Notes: generated by a model from the letters alone, not told the origin. Positions 22,201 through 34,616 are shown, counted from the first letter of the stretch. The stretch is DNA of 64,000 bases from Pachypanchax playfairii (GCA_006937955.1 SSNP01000109.1:508791-572790), one strand, 5' to 3'. A program made the numbers and translations.

Positions 22201-25200
22201 AAGATGTTACAACTGTCAGGGAATATAAGTGGAGACCACATTTCGACATGTGACGGTGGAAGGCGGGATCGATCCACCAACCTTCAAGTTGGAGGACAAC
22301 CGCTCTAACCACTGAGCCACAGCCGCCCAAATACAGAGCTGGATTCAGTTGCTGTAACCCTGCATTGCAAGATAGATTCTCGCAAGAGTTTTCCAAACTG
22401 TACTGCTCCAGCTGAAACTGTCTTCCTCAGTCAAAAAATGTTTGGAGCAATCATGTGTTGGGGCGGGTGTTCAGGTATGATTGGCAGGTTAAGTAAAACA
22501 AACATGGCTGCTGGTGGATGTACACATAAAAGCAAAAGTTTTACTAACGAACGGATTTACAAGAGCTTGATTTACTGTGATTGGCTAAAGACAAATTATC
22601 AAAGGCAGACACTTGCTGGTACGTCCTCCAATCAGATTAAAATATTATACCAGATGTTCCTCCACTTTTTCAGACGGAGAAATCCCAGATCTATGTGTAA
22701 CACCGAGTGGACATTGTGTGTCCTTGGCAGTTCGGACAAGCCTTTGTGACTGAGGCTTACAGGGATCTACAAAACTTTTGGTAAAACATGTACGGCTTGT
22801 ATTAAGAAGGATTGTTTCAAATAAATAGTTGTCGATCTTTTCCGATGACATAACCCAGTACAGATGAGAACTTTGAGAAAAGTTCCAAATGGTGTCTTTC
22901 AGTTGTGTTGCTGAAGGTTTAGGTGGAGTTAGATACTAAAGAAATGTGTAACCCTTCATTGCTGCTCCTCCTGTATCTTACACACTAATAAAATCACCTG
23001 AAACTCTAAAGAGAAGGATTTCAAGTTTATAAAAACCTACCAAAGTGATGGTTTTAAACAGACGTGAATGATAAATACTAAATGAAGAACCAGTTTCTGA
23101 GAAAGCGTTCTATGTGAATGGTTTATGGAAGACAAGGTTCTTACCTCTGATCAGAGACTGCAAAGATTCCAGGGCTTTCCGTACATTTGGGTTATTCAGA
23201 GTTGCCACAGCTGTATCTGAACTTAAAACAGGAGCAAAGGCTTTGTTGGCTTCTTTTAGCCCTTGTGTTTTCACCATCTCCCCAGTATCTGAGGTTCCAC
23301 TCAAACTATTCAATATGTTCTTGATTTTCTCACACCCCAAAGTGTCTAGACTGGCAGAGGCAAATGCTGACAATGCTATTTGTTGGGGCTCGTTCGCATC
23401 AAGCTGATTGTTGGCATATTTTCCAGCCTGGTTAGATGTTCCAGTTCCATACAAGAATGACTCTTCATCCTCAAACTCCTTGGCTCTCTGGACAGAGATT
23501 TCCTCCTGACTTTTCTCTTGCAGCCAAGAGAAGTCACTGACGACTCTTTCGTGGGGAAGCAACATGCTGTCGTTTTCCAATGACGTCAAAGTGTCACAGC
23601 TGTCATGTTGCAGATCCGCTGGCTTATTAGATACACTCTCCACTTTCTTTATTGTATCTGAGGCCTGCGCAGAAGAATGCACAAAAATCACATACACTGA
23701 ACGCACAGATCTTTCATGCTGTTATGTTGCTTGGCTTGTGATTAAATGTTTCCAAAAGGCATGCATAACTTCAGAAATGTTGCTTGAACAGTCAAAATTC
23801 ATTTTAGACGTGTGCCTATCTAAAACCAGTGAACCGTGACTGAGCTTTCCAGCGTAGTACTGGCTGCTGTGGCCTTTTATTTTTATGAAAAATCTATTAT
23901 ATCCCTCCGGGGTGAGATCGCAGAGGCAGCAGTCTGACCAGGGACGCCCAGACTTTCCGGTCCATGCAAACCTCCTTCAGCTCTTCAGGAGGGACCCCGA
24001 GGTGTTCCCTGGCCAGCCGAGAGACATAGTCCTTCCAGCATATCCTAGATCTTTCTGGAGACTCCTCCCAGCAGCAGAGGCCCAGAACACCTCCCTAGGG
24101 AGGTGACCAGGAGGCATCCTAAACAGGTACCCGAGCTAACTCAGCTGGCTCCTCTCAACGTGGAGGAGCAGAGGCTCTACTCCGAGCTCCTTCTGGGTAA
24201 CCGAGCTTCTCACCCTAGCTCTAAGGGACATCCCAGCCACCCTGTGGAGGAAACTCATTTCGACCATTTGTATCCTGGATCTTGTCCTTTTGGTCATGAC
24301 ACAAAGCTCATGACCAAAGGTGAGGGTAGGAACGTAGATCAACCAGTAAATTGAGAGCTTTGCCTTTACCTCCCTCTTCACCACAACAGTCCGATGCAGT
24401 GACTGCATCACTGCAGATGCTGTACCAATCTGTCTGTTGATCTTGTGCTCCTTCTGTCCCTCACTCGTGAATAAGACCACAAGAAACATGAACTCCTCCA
24501 CTTGGAGCAAGGACTCTCAACCGACCAGGTTGTTAGCAGGATAACTTCAAAACTAATGGATGGATTTTGATAAAATTTTCAGGAAAGGTCAGAAATGACC
24601 CAAGAAACAATCAATTCCATTTTGGGAGTGATCCGGATTATTGTCGAGATTTGGCAGAGGTCTGCGCTCTCCAAGTGCTTTTATAGTTTTTATATTTTTT
24701 ACATCTTTTCATACTGCTTTTTTGCACTGATATTGGGAATGGCTCTTATCTTGTTGTACTGTGTATCATGACAGTAAAATGATTCTATTCTTCTATTCTA
24801 TTCTATTAAACAGAGGGACTACCACCTCAGTCTACCAATCCAGAGGCACTGTCCCCAACCGTCTTGCAATGCTGCAGAAACATATCAACCAAGACAGTCC
24901 TACAACATTCAGCTTTTATATATAAAATACAATTTATATGATTTCTGTTGATCCTCAGTGATTTGTACAGTCAGTATAGAGCTTGTCTCATCAACTGAAT
25001 TTCATTTGGTAACATACAACTCTGGCAGCAGATACTTAATAAAACTTTTTGGACAGGGACAGTAACAAGCTTTAGAAAATGGATTCCATACTGTATGTAA
25101 GAGGTGGTGTCAACAGGTGACATCTCTAATCCCTCAACAGACCGACATCAAGAACCATCATTTAGCAACAGCTAATAGAATCATATGGACTACTTTGGGA

Positions 25201-28200
25201 AACCATAAAATCATTGTCAAGCTGGTTCAGGCTAACAAAGTCATACAAGATAAACTGTGGATGCTTATAGTCAGGCCTGTACTACTTCTATTTAAAGACA
25301 TATTCCAGTCTGAACTGAACTAAAGCAGGAGCTGAAAATTCAAGCTGATGTTACAGATAAAAATTAATCCGTGTCTTTGTTAAAATCACACTAATAATTA
25401 ACAAGCACAATGTGCAGAATAAGTGATGAGCTCTACCTGAATATTGAGGATGGCATCTTTGAGAGAGGGCAACCGTTCTTCCAAATCTTTGCTCTTTATG
25501 ACTAGTTTCAGTCCTTCCAGCAGACTATTTCCTGTCAGATTCTGACCACTGCTGACAAGGTCAGGGCTCTTCTTCCTCTTTTTTTCTTTGCTGTGGCTCC
25601 TGTCACTACTGCTGCTCAATGACCTGGACCTTCTGACACAGCTCTTACTTCGTTTCTGGCTCTTCTTGCTTCGGTTCCGACTTCGACTTCTAGTTCGGGC
25701 TCTGGTTTTGCTTTTAGCTCGACTCCTGCCACGAACACAGCTTTTGCTTCTTCCTCTACTTCTGCTCCGTGAGCGGCTCTTATTCCGTGCACGGCTTTTA
25801 CTCCGTGCACGACTCTTACTCCGTGCACGACTCTTACTCCGTGCACGACTCTTGGCTCGAGATCTATCATGACTTCGGCTTCGGCTCTTGGTCCTGGGCA
25901 CATGCCTCTGATGCTCTGACTTGACCAACTCTTTCAGGTCACTGACAGACTTAAATGCATCAGCCAGGCTGTACATCATGTTGCCTTTGAGATAGGCTGG
26001 TAGAGGTTTGTTGGCTGCAATACATCTCAGGAATTCCTCACCAGCTCGATCACTAGAAATCAACAGGAATATATTTTAAAACACCAGCAGGCAGATGAGA
26101 CAACAACACTCCAGTTTGATTCGAGTGATGTATCACCCCAGCACACACACCTGCTGTCTGGATGATGACGTTCCACTGGTGGAGGATTCCACGGTGGGAC
26201 CTGAGGATGTGGTGGTTCTGAAGGAGGGGGAATCTGCTGGCTGCCGCCCACTGTGCTATGGTCTATGGAGAAGGTGCTACAGGGGGGCTGAGAGTATTCA
26301 GAATTCAGTTATAGTGGCGTACAAGATAGAACTGCAATAACCATCAGAAAGACTGAAGCAGCATGAGGGAGCAAATGATTATTATTGTTTACTCAACCAA
26401 ATAAAACTGTCATGGAGTGGAAAATGTCAAGTAAAGTCCAAATGTTGCGTGTTTGCTATAAAAAAATTGCCTTTATGTTAAAACTGCAAATAATTGGCAT
26501 CTATCAAGTTTAACACTAGACAACATAGATTATGTTCTCAGATATAATGGTTTTAGTATATCTAAAGACATGTTAACACCTGAGAACTGGCTCTTACAAA
26601 GCACACATTGTTAAAGGTTGGATATGGAACATTTTCATATAAATCTATATTTTTAACAACATAATACATCCACAGAGTGTTTAGTGGGGTGTAGAATGAA
26701 AATACGGTATTTAAACATTTTTTACATTTAAAAATTATATACTAAGTAAAATATAATATTTATTTTGACAGGCATGGCGTTGGCATTATGTTTACATCTA
26801 CCAGCCAATAGCAGGCACCATTGTGGGTTCCCTAATATTGTAAATATACCGAGGCTAGTACTGCGGAAAATGGTGGAGTCGGCAAGTCGAGCAGCTGCTT
26901 CAGAGCCCCGGAGATTTTGTTATCCTTCTCAAAAGAGGAGCGACTAGAGAAGATCAAAAACCAGAGCAAGTTTAGGTGAAGCTACAATAGATGGACAAAA
27001 ATAAAAAAAGATTTCATGTCATCAAAACGCACACAGAAATGGTGAACCTGTATCCCAACGGCTGGAAACCTTGTTCTATAGTTGCAACTACAACATCCAT
27101 ACACTAGATGCTGCTGTGGTGTTCGTGTTCCATATCCAACCTTCAACTGATGAAGGATTATTAATTTAATATAAAAATCATGCTGCCAGCAGATTTATCC
27201 CATTTAACTTGTCACATTTCCAAAAATGTTTTCATGGTTAGTCACTTGGGATAAGAACGTGAATGAATTCTGAAATTACCCACAATTATATTCTGATGTC
27301 AGCAGCTTTATATAGACCACTGCTGACATCAGAGGCTTTAAATTCTATTAAACTGTTGCTTCTTCTGATGCAGCAGGCTCTTTTCTCTACATTCCTCCAC
27401 GTATTCCAGTGTGTTCATAGATTGTGGTTTCAAAAAGCAAAGTTTATACATTAATGTGTGTGTGTGTTCATGCACTCAGAGAAATATTGACAGTAAACAC
27501 AACACACCAGTATCAAGAAAGACAGTACATGGGTCTGTTGGTCAGCTGCGAGTTAAAAATGTCATAAAAATTAACTTTAATTGAAGGGTACAATCATTAT
27601 TAGGAAAGAAACTTAAACAGAAATGAAGAAGTGATGTGTCTTAGTGCTTAGTTGCATCTGATGTCCTGCTTGATCTAATTTCTAATCCTCTTGATGTGAG
27701 TTTGAACCTGTAATAAGCATTTTTTTTTCAAACCAACACATGTTCAGGGATTATCTCAGTAAATGTAAAAGAGCTTCAACATCTGACCAACAGGTAACAA
27801 AAAGAAAACTTGGAGCTTAACAGAATCATATCAAATCTTACAGTTTTAAATTTCAGATAATTCAATCATATCTACCACAAATCAATCTGTTTCTAACAGG
27901 ACTATCTGCTGCCCCCGTTCTGAATACCAGTATAATAAAGAAACACAAGAAGGGGGGACAAGAAACCAATTCCAGGCACACTGGAACTCAACAGTAGTAC
28001 GCATCCAAACAGAACCAACAGAACTCAATATGCTGCAGTTGAATTTACAACTTTTTGCCGTTTCAGACAAGAATGATTAGTTTCTTATGCAACGCCGCCG
28101 CCTCTGATGTCACATCTCATCTCTGATGTCACATCTCATCTCTGATGTCACATCTTGTCTCTGATAGCACGTCTCTGTTCTCAAACTAAAAATACAACAT

Positions 28201-31200
28201 AATTCAAAACACAACAAACAATTCTCTCCTTTCACAGAGATGGAATCTTTCTCCTCTTCAGACTCCAGCTCATTCCTCTATCTGCACCCTGCAAAAACAT
28301 GACAAGCAAATTTAAACTTTATTTATCACAAGTAAAATCAACAAAAACACACAAAAACCAGTGTTGGTAATGTTACTTTAAAAAGTAATTATAGTTACTC
28401 ACTACTTGTTCCAAATGGTAATTGAGTAAATAACTGGATTACGCAACAAAAAAGTAACTAGTTACCTGAGAAAGTAACTGACTGCGTTACAAAAAAAAGT
28501 GGCAATAAATGAAACAATTTGGCTTCTTTTTAGAAGGTTTCAAAAGTCAGTGGAAATTAGTAAAACAGAAAAAGAAATTGTGAATAACTTTCTATATTTA
28601 TTGCAAATAATCAGACAGCCAAAGATCTGTCCTGCACTTCAAGTAATATATTTGAAAAATAGATCTCGACCTAGAAAAAGAAAACTTTCCCTCGGACTGC
28701 TCCAGACTCGCCATTTTTGCTGCTTTGCCAAAGCTGTTAAAAGTTTGCGAGGTTCCTGATTGGCTGCCATGAAACATGTGACTCTTTCTTAGCCAATTGT
28801 AATAATATAATAACGATAACGCATTTGGCTCACATTTGACCCATCCTCACCCGTTAGGTGAAGAGCAGAGCGCAGTTGCAGGTTCTGTACAGTCTGTGAT
28901 CCTTCACCCAAGACTAATTCCTTGTATCATGCTAGTAATACTTGGCAATAGAACAGTCTGATTCAACACGTAGCGTGCCGGCACCGGGGGTCGAACCTTG
29001 GTCCTCAGAATGAGAGGCAATCTACCTCCCGCTAGGCTACAGCCGTCAGCTTATCCCATAAGTGTGTGACTGAGCGTGGTCAGCGGTGTGTTCATATTAG
29101 CTCGTTTATTTTACCAATTCATAGTAACGCTGCATTTTACGTTCACTAACAATAAAAATGTTCATGTTCAAACCATCTACACTGTGAAGAACAAAAAACG
29201 CCTGGCTATTTTACTTTCAATGACACAATTAATGTAATGACAACTTACTTGACGATGAGCTGGAACAGAAATGGCATCGGACTCCAGTCCACATCCGATT
29301 AAAAAGACACAGTAAAATAATGTCCCCTGTGGTGTGTTGATGGTGAAGGGCTGCCGGACAGATAAATGATTGAATGATGTTGGAAACATCTGTGATTGAT
29401 ACAAAGAGCCACTGTTTGGTCTGTTTCATGAAACCGGACTGAAATGGTTGGGTTTTAGTAATCAGTGCTTTTCTTGTTGAAGGAATGAATCATTACCAGT
29501 AACTGTTTTCCTGTTTTTCATGCTCTTCAGGCTGACGGGGTCTCAGGGTTATATTATTGTTTGTGTTCTTTACTTTCCATCAAACTGCTTGACAGTATGG
29601 CAACAAAGATGAGGCCGTCCTTAAAATCTGGTCTGAACTCACTGTTCTCAGCCTCACAAATGGTGGATCAAGACAAAGAGCAGGTTGAGCAGCAGCACCG
29701 AGTAAACAAGTGTGTTGGTTTCTACAGGCATCAGGAAACAAACAGGGTCAAAAGGAAAGAATCATTATAAATAAAAGCAGAAAAAGACACTGGTGAGTGC
29801 TGAATGTCTTCCCTGTGCATGAGTCTTCTTCCTGTGGCAGTGTTACGGTGTGTTCACATCAAACGCATTTGAAGCGAAACAGTATCTGTTACAATATCAG
29901 GTTTACATGTGAAGCGTCAGGTTTACATGTGAAGTCAATGTAGAAGCACAATGAAGCACAACCGGGGGTCCCGCGATGCTTCAGAAGAAAATTTGCATCA
30001 AGAAAACGCTTTTCTGCCTGATTTACACGAATCAGGCGTTTGACGAGTGACCGATAATACGTGCTGCATTTTGTGCAGTCGCGCCTGACTCTGAAGTTGG
30101 AGAAATCTGAACTCCAGCGTCAAGTCGTGGCGTGTCAACCAATCAGGAGCCTGGTGACATCATGCTCTGACCCAGTTCACAGGGGCAGGTTCAGCCAAAG
30201 CCATTCATTCTTCATTCAACATGGAGGAACAATTGATAAACACAGTGAATAATCACCCAGAGCTATTCGATACCAGCTGGTTTCTATACAGAGACAGGAT
30301 TAAAAAGGACCTAACTTGGAGGAATATAAGTGAAGAGCAACCTGGTAAGTTCATTTCGCTTTTGAAAGTTTTTACTGACCCGGCGAAGCCGCGCAAAAGC
30401 CAGTAAGTCCACCTGCTGTCTCGCTGCTCTGCTCTCCACAATACATAGAGAAGAGAGACTCTCTATTCAAACACTAGATCTACAGCTGCCTTTAGGCAGA
30501 AATACAGTCTGGCACGACTTCCTCCCACAAGTTGAGTATTTCTGCTTCACGCATGTCAAAATTTCTAATTTTTGAAGCGTGACCAGTTCGTGTTGGACAC
30601 GCTTCGAGGTGCGAATGTTCAAGAGACCAGCTACACGCATTACGGCACTTTTTGGTCGCTTCAATAGTGTTTGGTGTAAACGCACTGTTAGTTCAGAAGC
30701 AATGCCTGTTGTTGAAGAGGAGAACTCAGCAGAACTAAGGAGAACTTCACAATACAATAATGCTCCCTGTATCACGATGCATCAGTGTATCGTTACAGCC
30801 CTACTCAGGACCCCACCCCCCAAACTCAAAGTTTCTCTCAAAAACTGGTTCTATGACAAATTAAAGATATGAATCAAATCAAATTCTTTTCACTTCATTT
30901 CAGTAACATCACAGGAAGAACATGCACTACCATGATGGAGGACACACAATAACATAAAAACACAAGAATTCAGAAGTTGTTGTATGAAGATCAAAGGCTT
31001 TAAGCAGAAGGAGGATCACTTAGATGGAAGTCTGGATAGAGCCAATGAACTGAACATGTTCTTCAACAGGTTCAGTTTAGAAACAAGCCCAACATATTCC
31101 TCTCCTGCTGCGAGCCAAATAGACCTCCCACCATCTCTTTATCCACAGCGCCCTGTCTCACCTCAACTGTCTCACCTTCTACCTCAGTCATGAATGCTGT

Positions 31201-34200
31201 TTCTGGTGCTTTTCCATCATATCCAGCATCAGAAGAAGCTGGTGTCCCCATTGCCTCAACCTCCTGCCTGTCTGTATCTAGCAGTCAGGTGAAGAAGCAT
31301 CTGGAGAGACTGAACAGGAACAAGGCAGCTGGTCCAGATGGTGTAAGCCCCAGAGTCCTAAAGGCTTGTGCAGATCAGCTATGTGGGATTCTGCAGCATA
31401 TCTTCAGTCTCAGCCTCAACCAGGAGAAGGTACCAGTTTTATGGAAAACATCCTGCCTTGTTCCAGGACCAAAAACATCCCATCCACTGGCCCCTAAAGA
31501 CTACAGGCCTGTTGCCCTAACATCCCACCTCATGAAAGTCTTGGAGAGACTCATGTTGGTCAACCTAAATAGGCAAACAAGCATGTTTCAAGACCCACTG
31601 CAGTTTGTTTATCGCCGTGGAGTTGGGGTGGAAGACGCCATCATACACCTGCTTCAACACACCCACTGTCATCTGGACAAAGCAGGCAGCACTGTGAGGA
31701 TCATGTTTTTTAATTTCTCCAGTGCCTTTAACAAAATTCAGCCTGCGCTATTGTTTTAAAAACTTCCAGAAGACACAGGTGGATGCCTCCACAATCACCT
31801 GGATTAAGGACTACCTCACAAACAGACCGCAGTATGTGAACATGAAGAGTTGTATGTCTGACCAGGTGATCAGCAGCATAGGAGCACCACAGAGGACTGT
31901 ACTCTCACCATTTCTTTTCACTCTGTACACTCAGACTTTCAGTACAGGTCAGAGTCCTGTCATCTACAAAAATACTCAGATGACTCTGCAGTTGTTGGTG
32001 GATCAAAGATGGACAAGAGACTGAGTACAGAGACCTGGTGGACCACTTTGTGTCTTGGTGTGGGAACAATCATCTCATCTTGAATGCGAACAAGACCAAG
32101 GAGATGATTGCGGATTTTAGGAAGAGCAGCAACATACCAACACCCATTTCCATCACGGGAGAAGAAGTGGAGGTGGAGGAGTATAAATACCTGGTGTTCA
32201 CCTGGACAACAGACTGAACTGGAGACACAACTGTGATGCTGTTTTTAGGAAGGGACAGAGCAGACTGGACTTCCTCAGGAAGCTTAGATCCTTCAATGTT
32301 TGCAGCAAGATGTTGAAGATTTTTTCATTAGTCTGTTATGGAGAGTGCGATCACATCCACAGTTACCTGTTGGGGGCGGAGCATCAGAGCAGGTAAAGAG
32401 ACTGAACAGATTGATAAAGAAGGCTGGTTCTGTTCTGGCTCTGATCTGGATCCTCTTGAGTTGACTGTCCAAAGGAGGATGAAGAACATGATGAAAAACC
32501 CTCATCATCCTCTTCACAAAACAGTAACTCTGTCCTTCTCAATTAGTGGAGACATGCCGGAGGGGCGCATGTGACTGCTTTTTTTGCCGTACTAGAATAA
32601 AAGTGTTATTGCACATCCGCAACATTAGGTGGCAGTGGTACTCTTGTTGTCAGAATATGCTCAGGGCTGCAAACTTAGCAACTTTGAAGGTATTTCTAAT
32701 GACTTTTCAGACCCCATTTGGACTTTTTCCCCTTAAAAGTGCATAGTGACAAATCTAACAACATTTCTGATCTGCCTTAACTGCTTTATGTAGAGCTTTG
32801 CTGCCAATATGTGCAGATTAGAGCTGGTCAGACCTGCTTCCTGCATGCAGCACGGTCACGTGACATTGGCTGACCAATCATAAACCTCTCAGTTTCTCAC
32901 TCGCAAGCAAAGACAGTTTACAAAACTAATTGAACAGAGTTAAAGGAAAAATGACGTAAACAACATAACAGTTACAAGAACAAACAGCCAGGTGGGTTAA
33001 TTATATAAATACACACAAAGATTTGCACATTTTGATTGTTTTGAGAGCAGTTTTGTTAGAGGAGTTTAATATAATGTTATGTATAACTCTGCCTCTTTAA
33101 AAAAGTAAGAAAATATGGTGTTTTAAGATTAAATTTACATTTATAAATATAGAATTTTAGAAGAAGAATTAATGTTTAATGTTAATAAGGATACAATGAT
33201 ATACAGAGGTGTACTTATAAAAACTTAATAGACAAATTATACAATTTAAAGTTTTCAGATCAACCATGACATTACAGCTGACTGTACTGCAGTGGCCATG
33301 TGACATCATCATCATCATGTTGACTGTTATTGAAGATTTTATCAGAAAATTAGCCAAAATTGTACAAAAGCATATATTTTCCATGAACTCAGTGTTGTAC
33401 AGTCAACAGAAGCCACTGATATATGAAGTAAATGTTTTTTTATTTTTTATTGAAGTCACAAGTTAGTTATAAATTAAGTTACAGAAAAGTAGCACTTGTT
33501 TATTCAAAGCTTCATAGTTGAACTGTTGTAAAACTATAAAGATATTATACTGTGTCCTTTTCAGTAAATTTACATATTATTCAAGTCGGGGGGGTTCCGG
33601 GAAACCAGTATTAAATCGTTCATCTCCAAACGTACCTTAGTTTCCTGATGAATGCAGCTCTTTGATCTGGAACCGAACCAGAACTACTTTGTTCCAAAGA
33701 AGATAGCTGGTATCAAATCTAATTTAGTTCAAAATAAAGTGTTTTACCTCCTGTCGGTGTTAGGACTGTGTTTCATCACCAGTTAAACCAAAGTGAATTT
33801 AACTTCCTTAGAATAACACCGATAAACGGATTCTGTATGTAAAAATCACGGTGTTGGCATGTATTCTCTCTGAACGCTTCAGTATTTTAATAATCGCTAC
33901 ATAAAGCAGTAGATTCAGAGTTTTGGAAGAGACTCTCATGCTCATTGCCGCAGCAGTTAGCTAGCTAACAATAGCAGCCGGTCTAACTTTGGGACCAGAA
34001 CACCGGCCAACAGCAGCAGTACTTCAAGCCCTGGTACGTACACTGAAGAAGTGTTTCCCGGGAGGCCCGCCGTGTAGATACGGTCCGTCGGGACTGAGTA
34101 GATGTGCCGGAGGAGGAGGAACAGTACATGGCCCTCTGGTTGTGAAAGGAGCGCCGTGGTGGAGAGCAGGTCGGAACCGCGGAGATGGGCCGCGCATCAT

Positions 34201-34218
34201 CTGGTCGTGGTGGAACAT
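19217..34218 (-). CDS. ZNF318-like nuclear zinc-finger protein, 8 exons, 741 aa
   Basis: Seen: exons 34218-34042, 26287-26151, 26052-25437, 23664-23145, 21059-21007, 20929-20833, 20753-20635 and 19723-19217 join with GT-AG borders and compatible phases into one frame. Order: a Pro/His-rich start (residues 1-105), an Arg-Ser-rich region (about 150-260), LLPHER (345-350), acidic EFEDEESFLYG (373-383), a C2H2 finger C546-C549-H562-H566 preceded by GFYCQKCEEF, and a Ser/Lys-rich tail ending in a poly-Lys run. Known: ZNF318 has LLPHER, a DEE.FLYG block and a GFYCQLCEEF matrin-type finger in the same order, but is about 2,280 aa long. It is a nuclear transcription/RNA-processing factor, needed for IgD expression in mouse. 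Inferred: a short fish ZNF318 relative that lacks the first finger and the long C-terminal half. Introns hold SINEs, LINE pieces and MITEs. The exon 1 to exon 2 join spans 7.7 kb and is the least certain step. Confidence 0.78.
20080..20372 (-). mobile_element. tRNA-derived SINE in a ZNF318-like intron
   Basis: Seen on the minus strand: TGGCTCAGTGGTTAGAGC (A-box-like) and GGTTGGTGGATCAATCC (B-box-like), followed by a body with GTCCTTGGGCAAGACACTGAA. Within the body a segment with ACACAACCCGATATCAGGGG is tandemly repeated, twice in full and once in part. Known: RNA polymerase III A and B boxes mark tRNA-derived SINE heads. It sits between exons 7 and 8. Confidence 0.75.
21540..21968 (+). mobile_element. 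Rex1-type LINE 3' end
   Basis: Seen: a translated stretch with FELLPSGRRYRCAKAKTNR followed by LRNSFFPRAITTLN, then an AT-rich 3' UTR ending CAATAAAGGGCATTCT. Known: this is the C-terminus and 3' tail of Rex1-like fish LINEs. 5'-truncated; lies in the intron between exons 4 and 5 of the ZNF318-like gene. Confidence 0.75.
22236..22330 (-). mobile_element. tRNA-derived SINE head fragment
   Basis: Seen: the minus strand carries TGGCTCAGTGGTTAGAGC and GGTTGGTGGATCGATCC, the same head as the element at 20080-20372 but without its body. Confidence 0.7.
23880..24540 (-). mobile_element. LINE reverse-transcriptase C-terminal fragment
   Basis: Seen on the minus strand: a mostly open frame with AKLSIYWLIYVPTLTFGHEL, then MTKRTRSRIQ, EMSFLHRVAGMSLRARVRSS and ELGVEPLLLHVERSQL, continuing after frame breaks with WKDYVSRLAREHLGVPPEEL. 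Known: this region follows the catalytic RT domain in a widespread class of teleost non-LTR retrotransposons; the clade is not assigned. The copy is broken and 5'-truncated. It sits between exons 3 and 4 of the ZNF318-like gene. Confidence 0.8.
24541..24815 (+). repeat. Second copy of the 3519-3690 repeat plus a Rex1-like tail
   Basis: Seen: AAAACTAATGGATGGATTTTG and TTTTGGGAGTGATCCGG match the earlier repeat. The following part (24680-24815) ends in TGACAGTAAAATG and a TTCTATTCTATTC microsatellite, the style of Rex1 3' tails. Confidence 0.55.
26614..27143. mobile_element. TIR MITE, about 530 bp, in intron 1 of the ZNF318-like gene
   Basis: Seen: left end AAGGTTGGATATGGAACA; right end GTGTTCCATATCCAACCTT. 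These are perfect inverted repeats of about 18 bp. No complete transposase frame exists. The target duplication is not clear, so the superfamily is open. Confidence 0.75.
28359..28500 (+). mobile_element. hAT-type terminus, partial element
   Basis: Seen: CAGTGTTGGTAATGTTAC followed by repeated AAAGTAAC/GTAATTA motifs, then ACTGACTGCGTTAC. Known: CAGTGTTGG followed by GTTACTTT-rich subterminal repeats is a common hAT end in fish. The far end could not be placed; the element may extend to about 28830. Confidence 0.55.
28975..29050 (-). mobile_element. tRNA-like SINE fragment
   Basis: Seen on the minus strand: TAGCCTAGCGGGAGGTAGA (A-box-like) and AAGGTTCGACCCCCGG (B-box-like) about 30 bases apart. 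The order resembles a tRNA, but acceptor pairing is absent, so it is called a SINE head and not a tRNA gene. Confidence 0.5.
29838..30690 (+). mobile_element. PIF/Harbinger-like deletion derivative carrying a MADF-type exon
   Basis: Seen: the left end has GTGTGTTCACATCAAACGC and the right end GTGTTTGGTGTAAACGCAC, imperfect inverted repeats. Inside, 30221-30344 encodes MEEQLINTVNNHPELFD and continues to TWRNISEEQPG, stopping at a consensus donor GTAAGT. Known: PIF/Harbinger elements encode a MADF/Myb-like DNA-binding protein besides the transposase. Inferred: only the first exon of that protein remains; the transposase is deleted. It sits in intron 1 of the ZNF318-like gene. Confidence 0.6.
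30985..32560 (+). mobile_element. Rex1-type LINE, reverse transcriptase region, frame-broken
   Basis: Seen: the frame 31190-31759 has NRNKAAGPDGVSPRVLKAC, then APKDYRPVALTSHLMKVLER and RRGVGVEDAIIHLLQH. A frame shift near 31740 moves the RT into other frames. The catalytic block reads KYSDDSAVVGG near 31970 in a third frame, so the usual YADD is YSDD. Further pieces (CGNNHLILNANKTKEMI; RRMKNMMKNPHHPL) follow. 5'-truncated and dead. Located in intron 1 of the ZNF318-like gene, antisense to it. Confidence 0.88.
32570..34020. other. Intron 1 of the ZNF318-like gene, nothing further seen
   Basis: AT-rich intronic DNA with short frames only. No repeat family or RNA gene is recognised. Confidence 0.4.
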
Positions 34219-34400
34219 GACCCAGTCTGTCAGAACTTCAGACCACCAAGTTAAAGAACAATTTCCACTCAAAGGCGCTAATTTTACTACGTATTTGTAT
34301 CAGACTTCAAAGACTGCATCTGCGCCCGGAAATACTTTACATAGCATCCGGGGGACCCTTTCAGAATAAGGGTTGTTTGACCGGAAATACAAAACCTTTC
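34219..34400 (-). promoter_or_regulatory. Likely 5' UTR/promoter of the ZNF318-like gene
   Basis: Seen: the area around 34050-34350 is locally GC- and CpG-richer than its flanks and directly precedes the first ATG (34218) on the minus strand. An in-frame extension upstream lacks another ATG. No TATA box is evident. Inferred from position; a CpG-type promoter would be usual for a broadly expressed nuclear protein. Confidence 0.45.
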
Positions 34401-34610
34401 AAACCACCAATTAACAAATATGTAATAATCTGTATGCAACACAACAAAACATGAACAAGTCTGCAAAACCCGTCATTTTTTTTAGCGATAGTATATGGTT
34501 TTTATGGTCTTTGTTATGATACAAATGTTATGCCAGAAATTATTTTAAAGTAATGTTTCACATTTAACCAGCTTTAATAATCGCAGCAGTGAATACACGT
34601 TTTACAGACT

Positions 34611-34616
34611 TTTATT
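34611..34616 (-). terminator. Candidate poly(A) signal of fam98a
   Basis: Seen: AATAAA on the minus strand about 470 bases past the fam98a stop (35084). It lies only about 390 bp before the ZNF318-like ATG on the same strand. Confidence 0.4.

Noticed and set aside
22438..22749. 103-codon plus-strand ORF with a CWGGCSGMIG stretch
   Set aside because: It vaguely recalls a Tc1 transposase motif, but no other transposase blocks or TIRs are present.
25588..25872. Leu/Arg-rich plus-strand ORF
   Set aside because: Antisense shadow of the RS-rich exon of the ZNF318-like gene.
28975..29050. tRNA gene
   Set aside because: A- and B-box-like motifs are present but no acceptor stem pairs; it looks like a SINE head.
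29177..29404. Possible exon with acceptor and donor (minus strand, PFTINTPQGTLFYCVF)
   Set aside because: Splice-like borders exist, but it matches no family I know and is not needed for the ZNF318-like frame, which joins cleanly without it.
33989..34369. 126-codon plus-strand ORF in GC-rich DNA
   Set aside because: Overlaps exon 1 of the ZNF318-like gene on the other strand, where the frame has a start, a splice donor and phase continuity.
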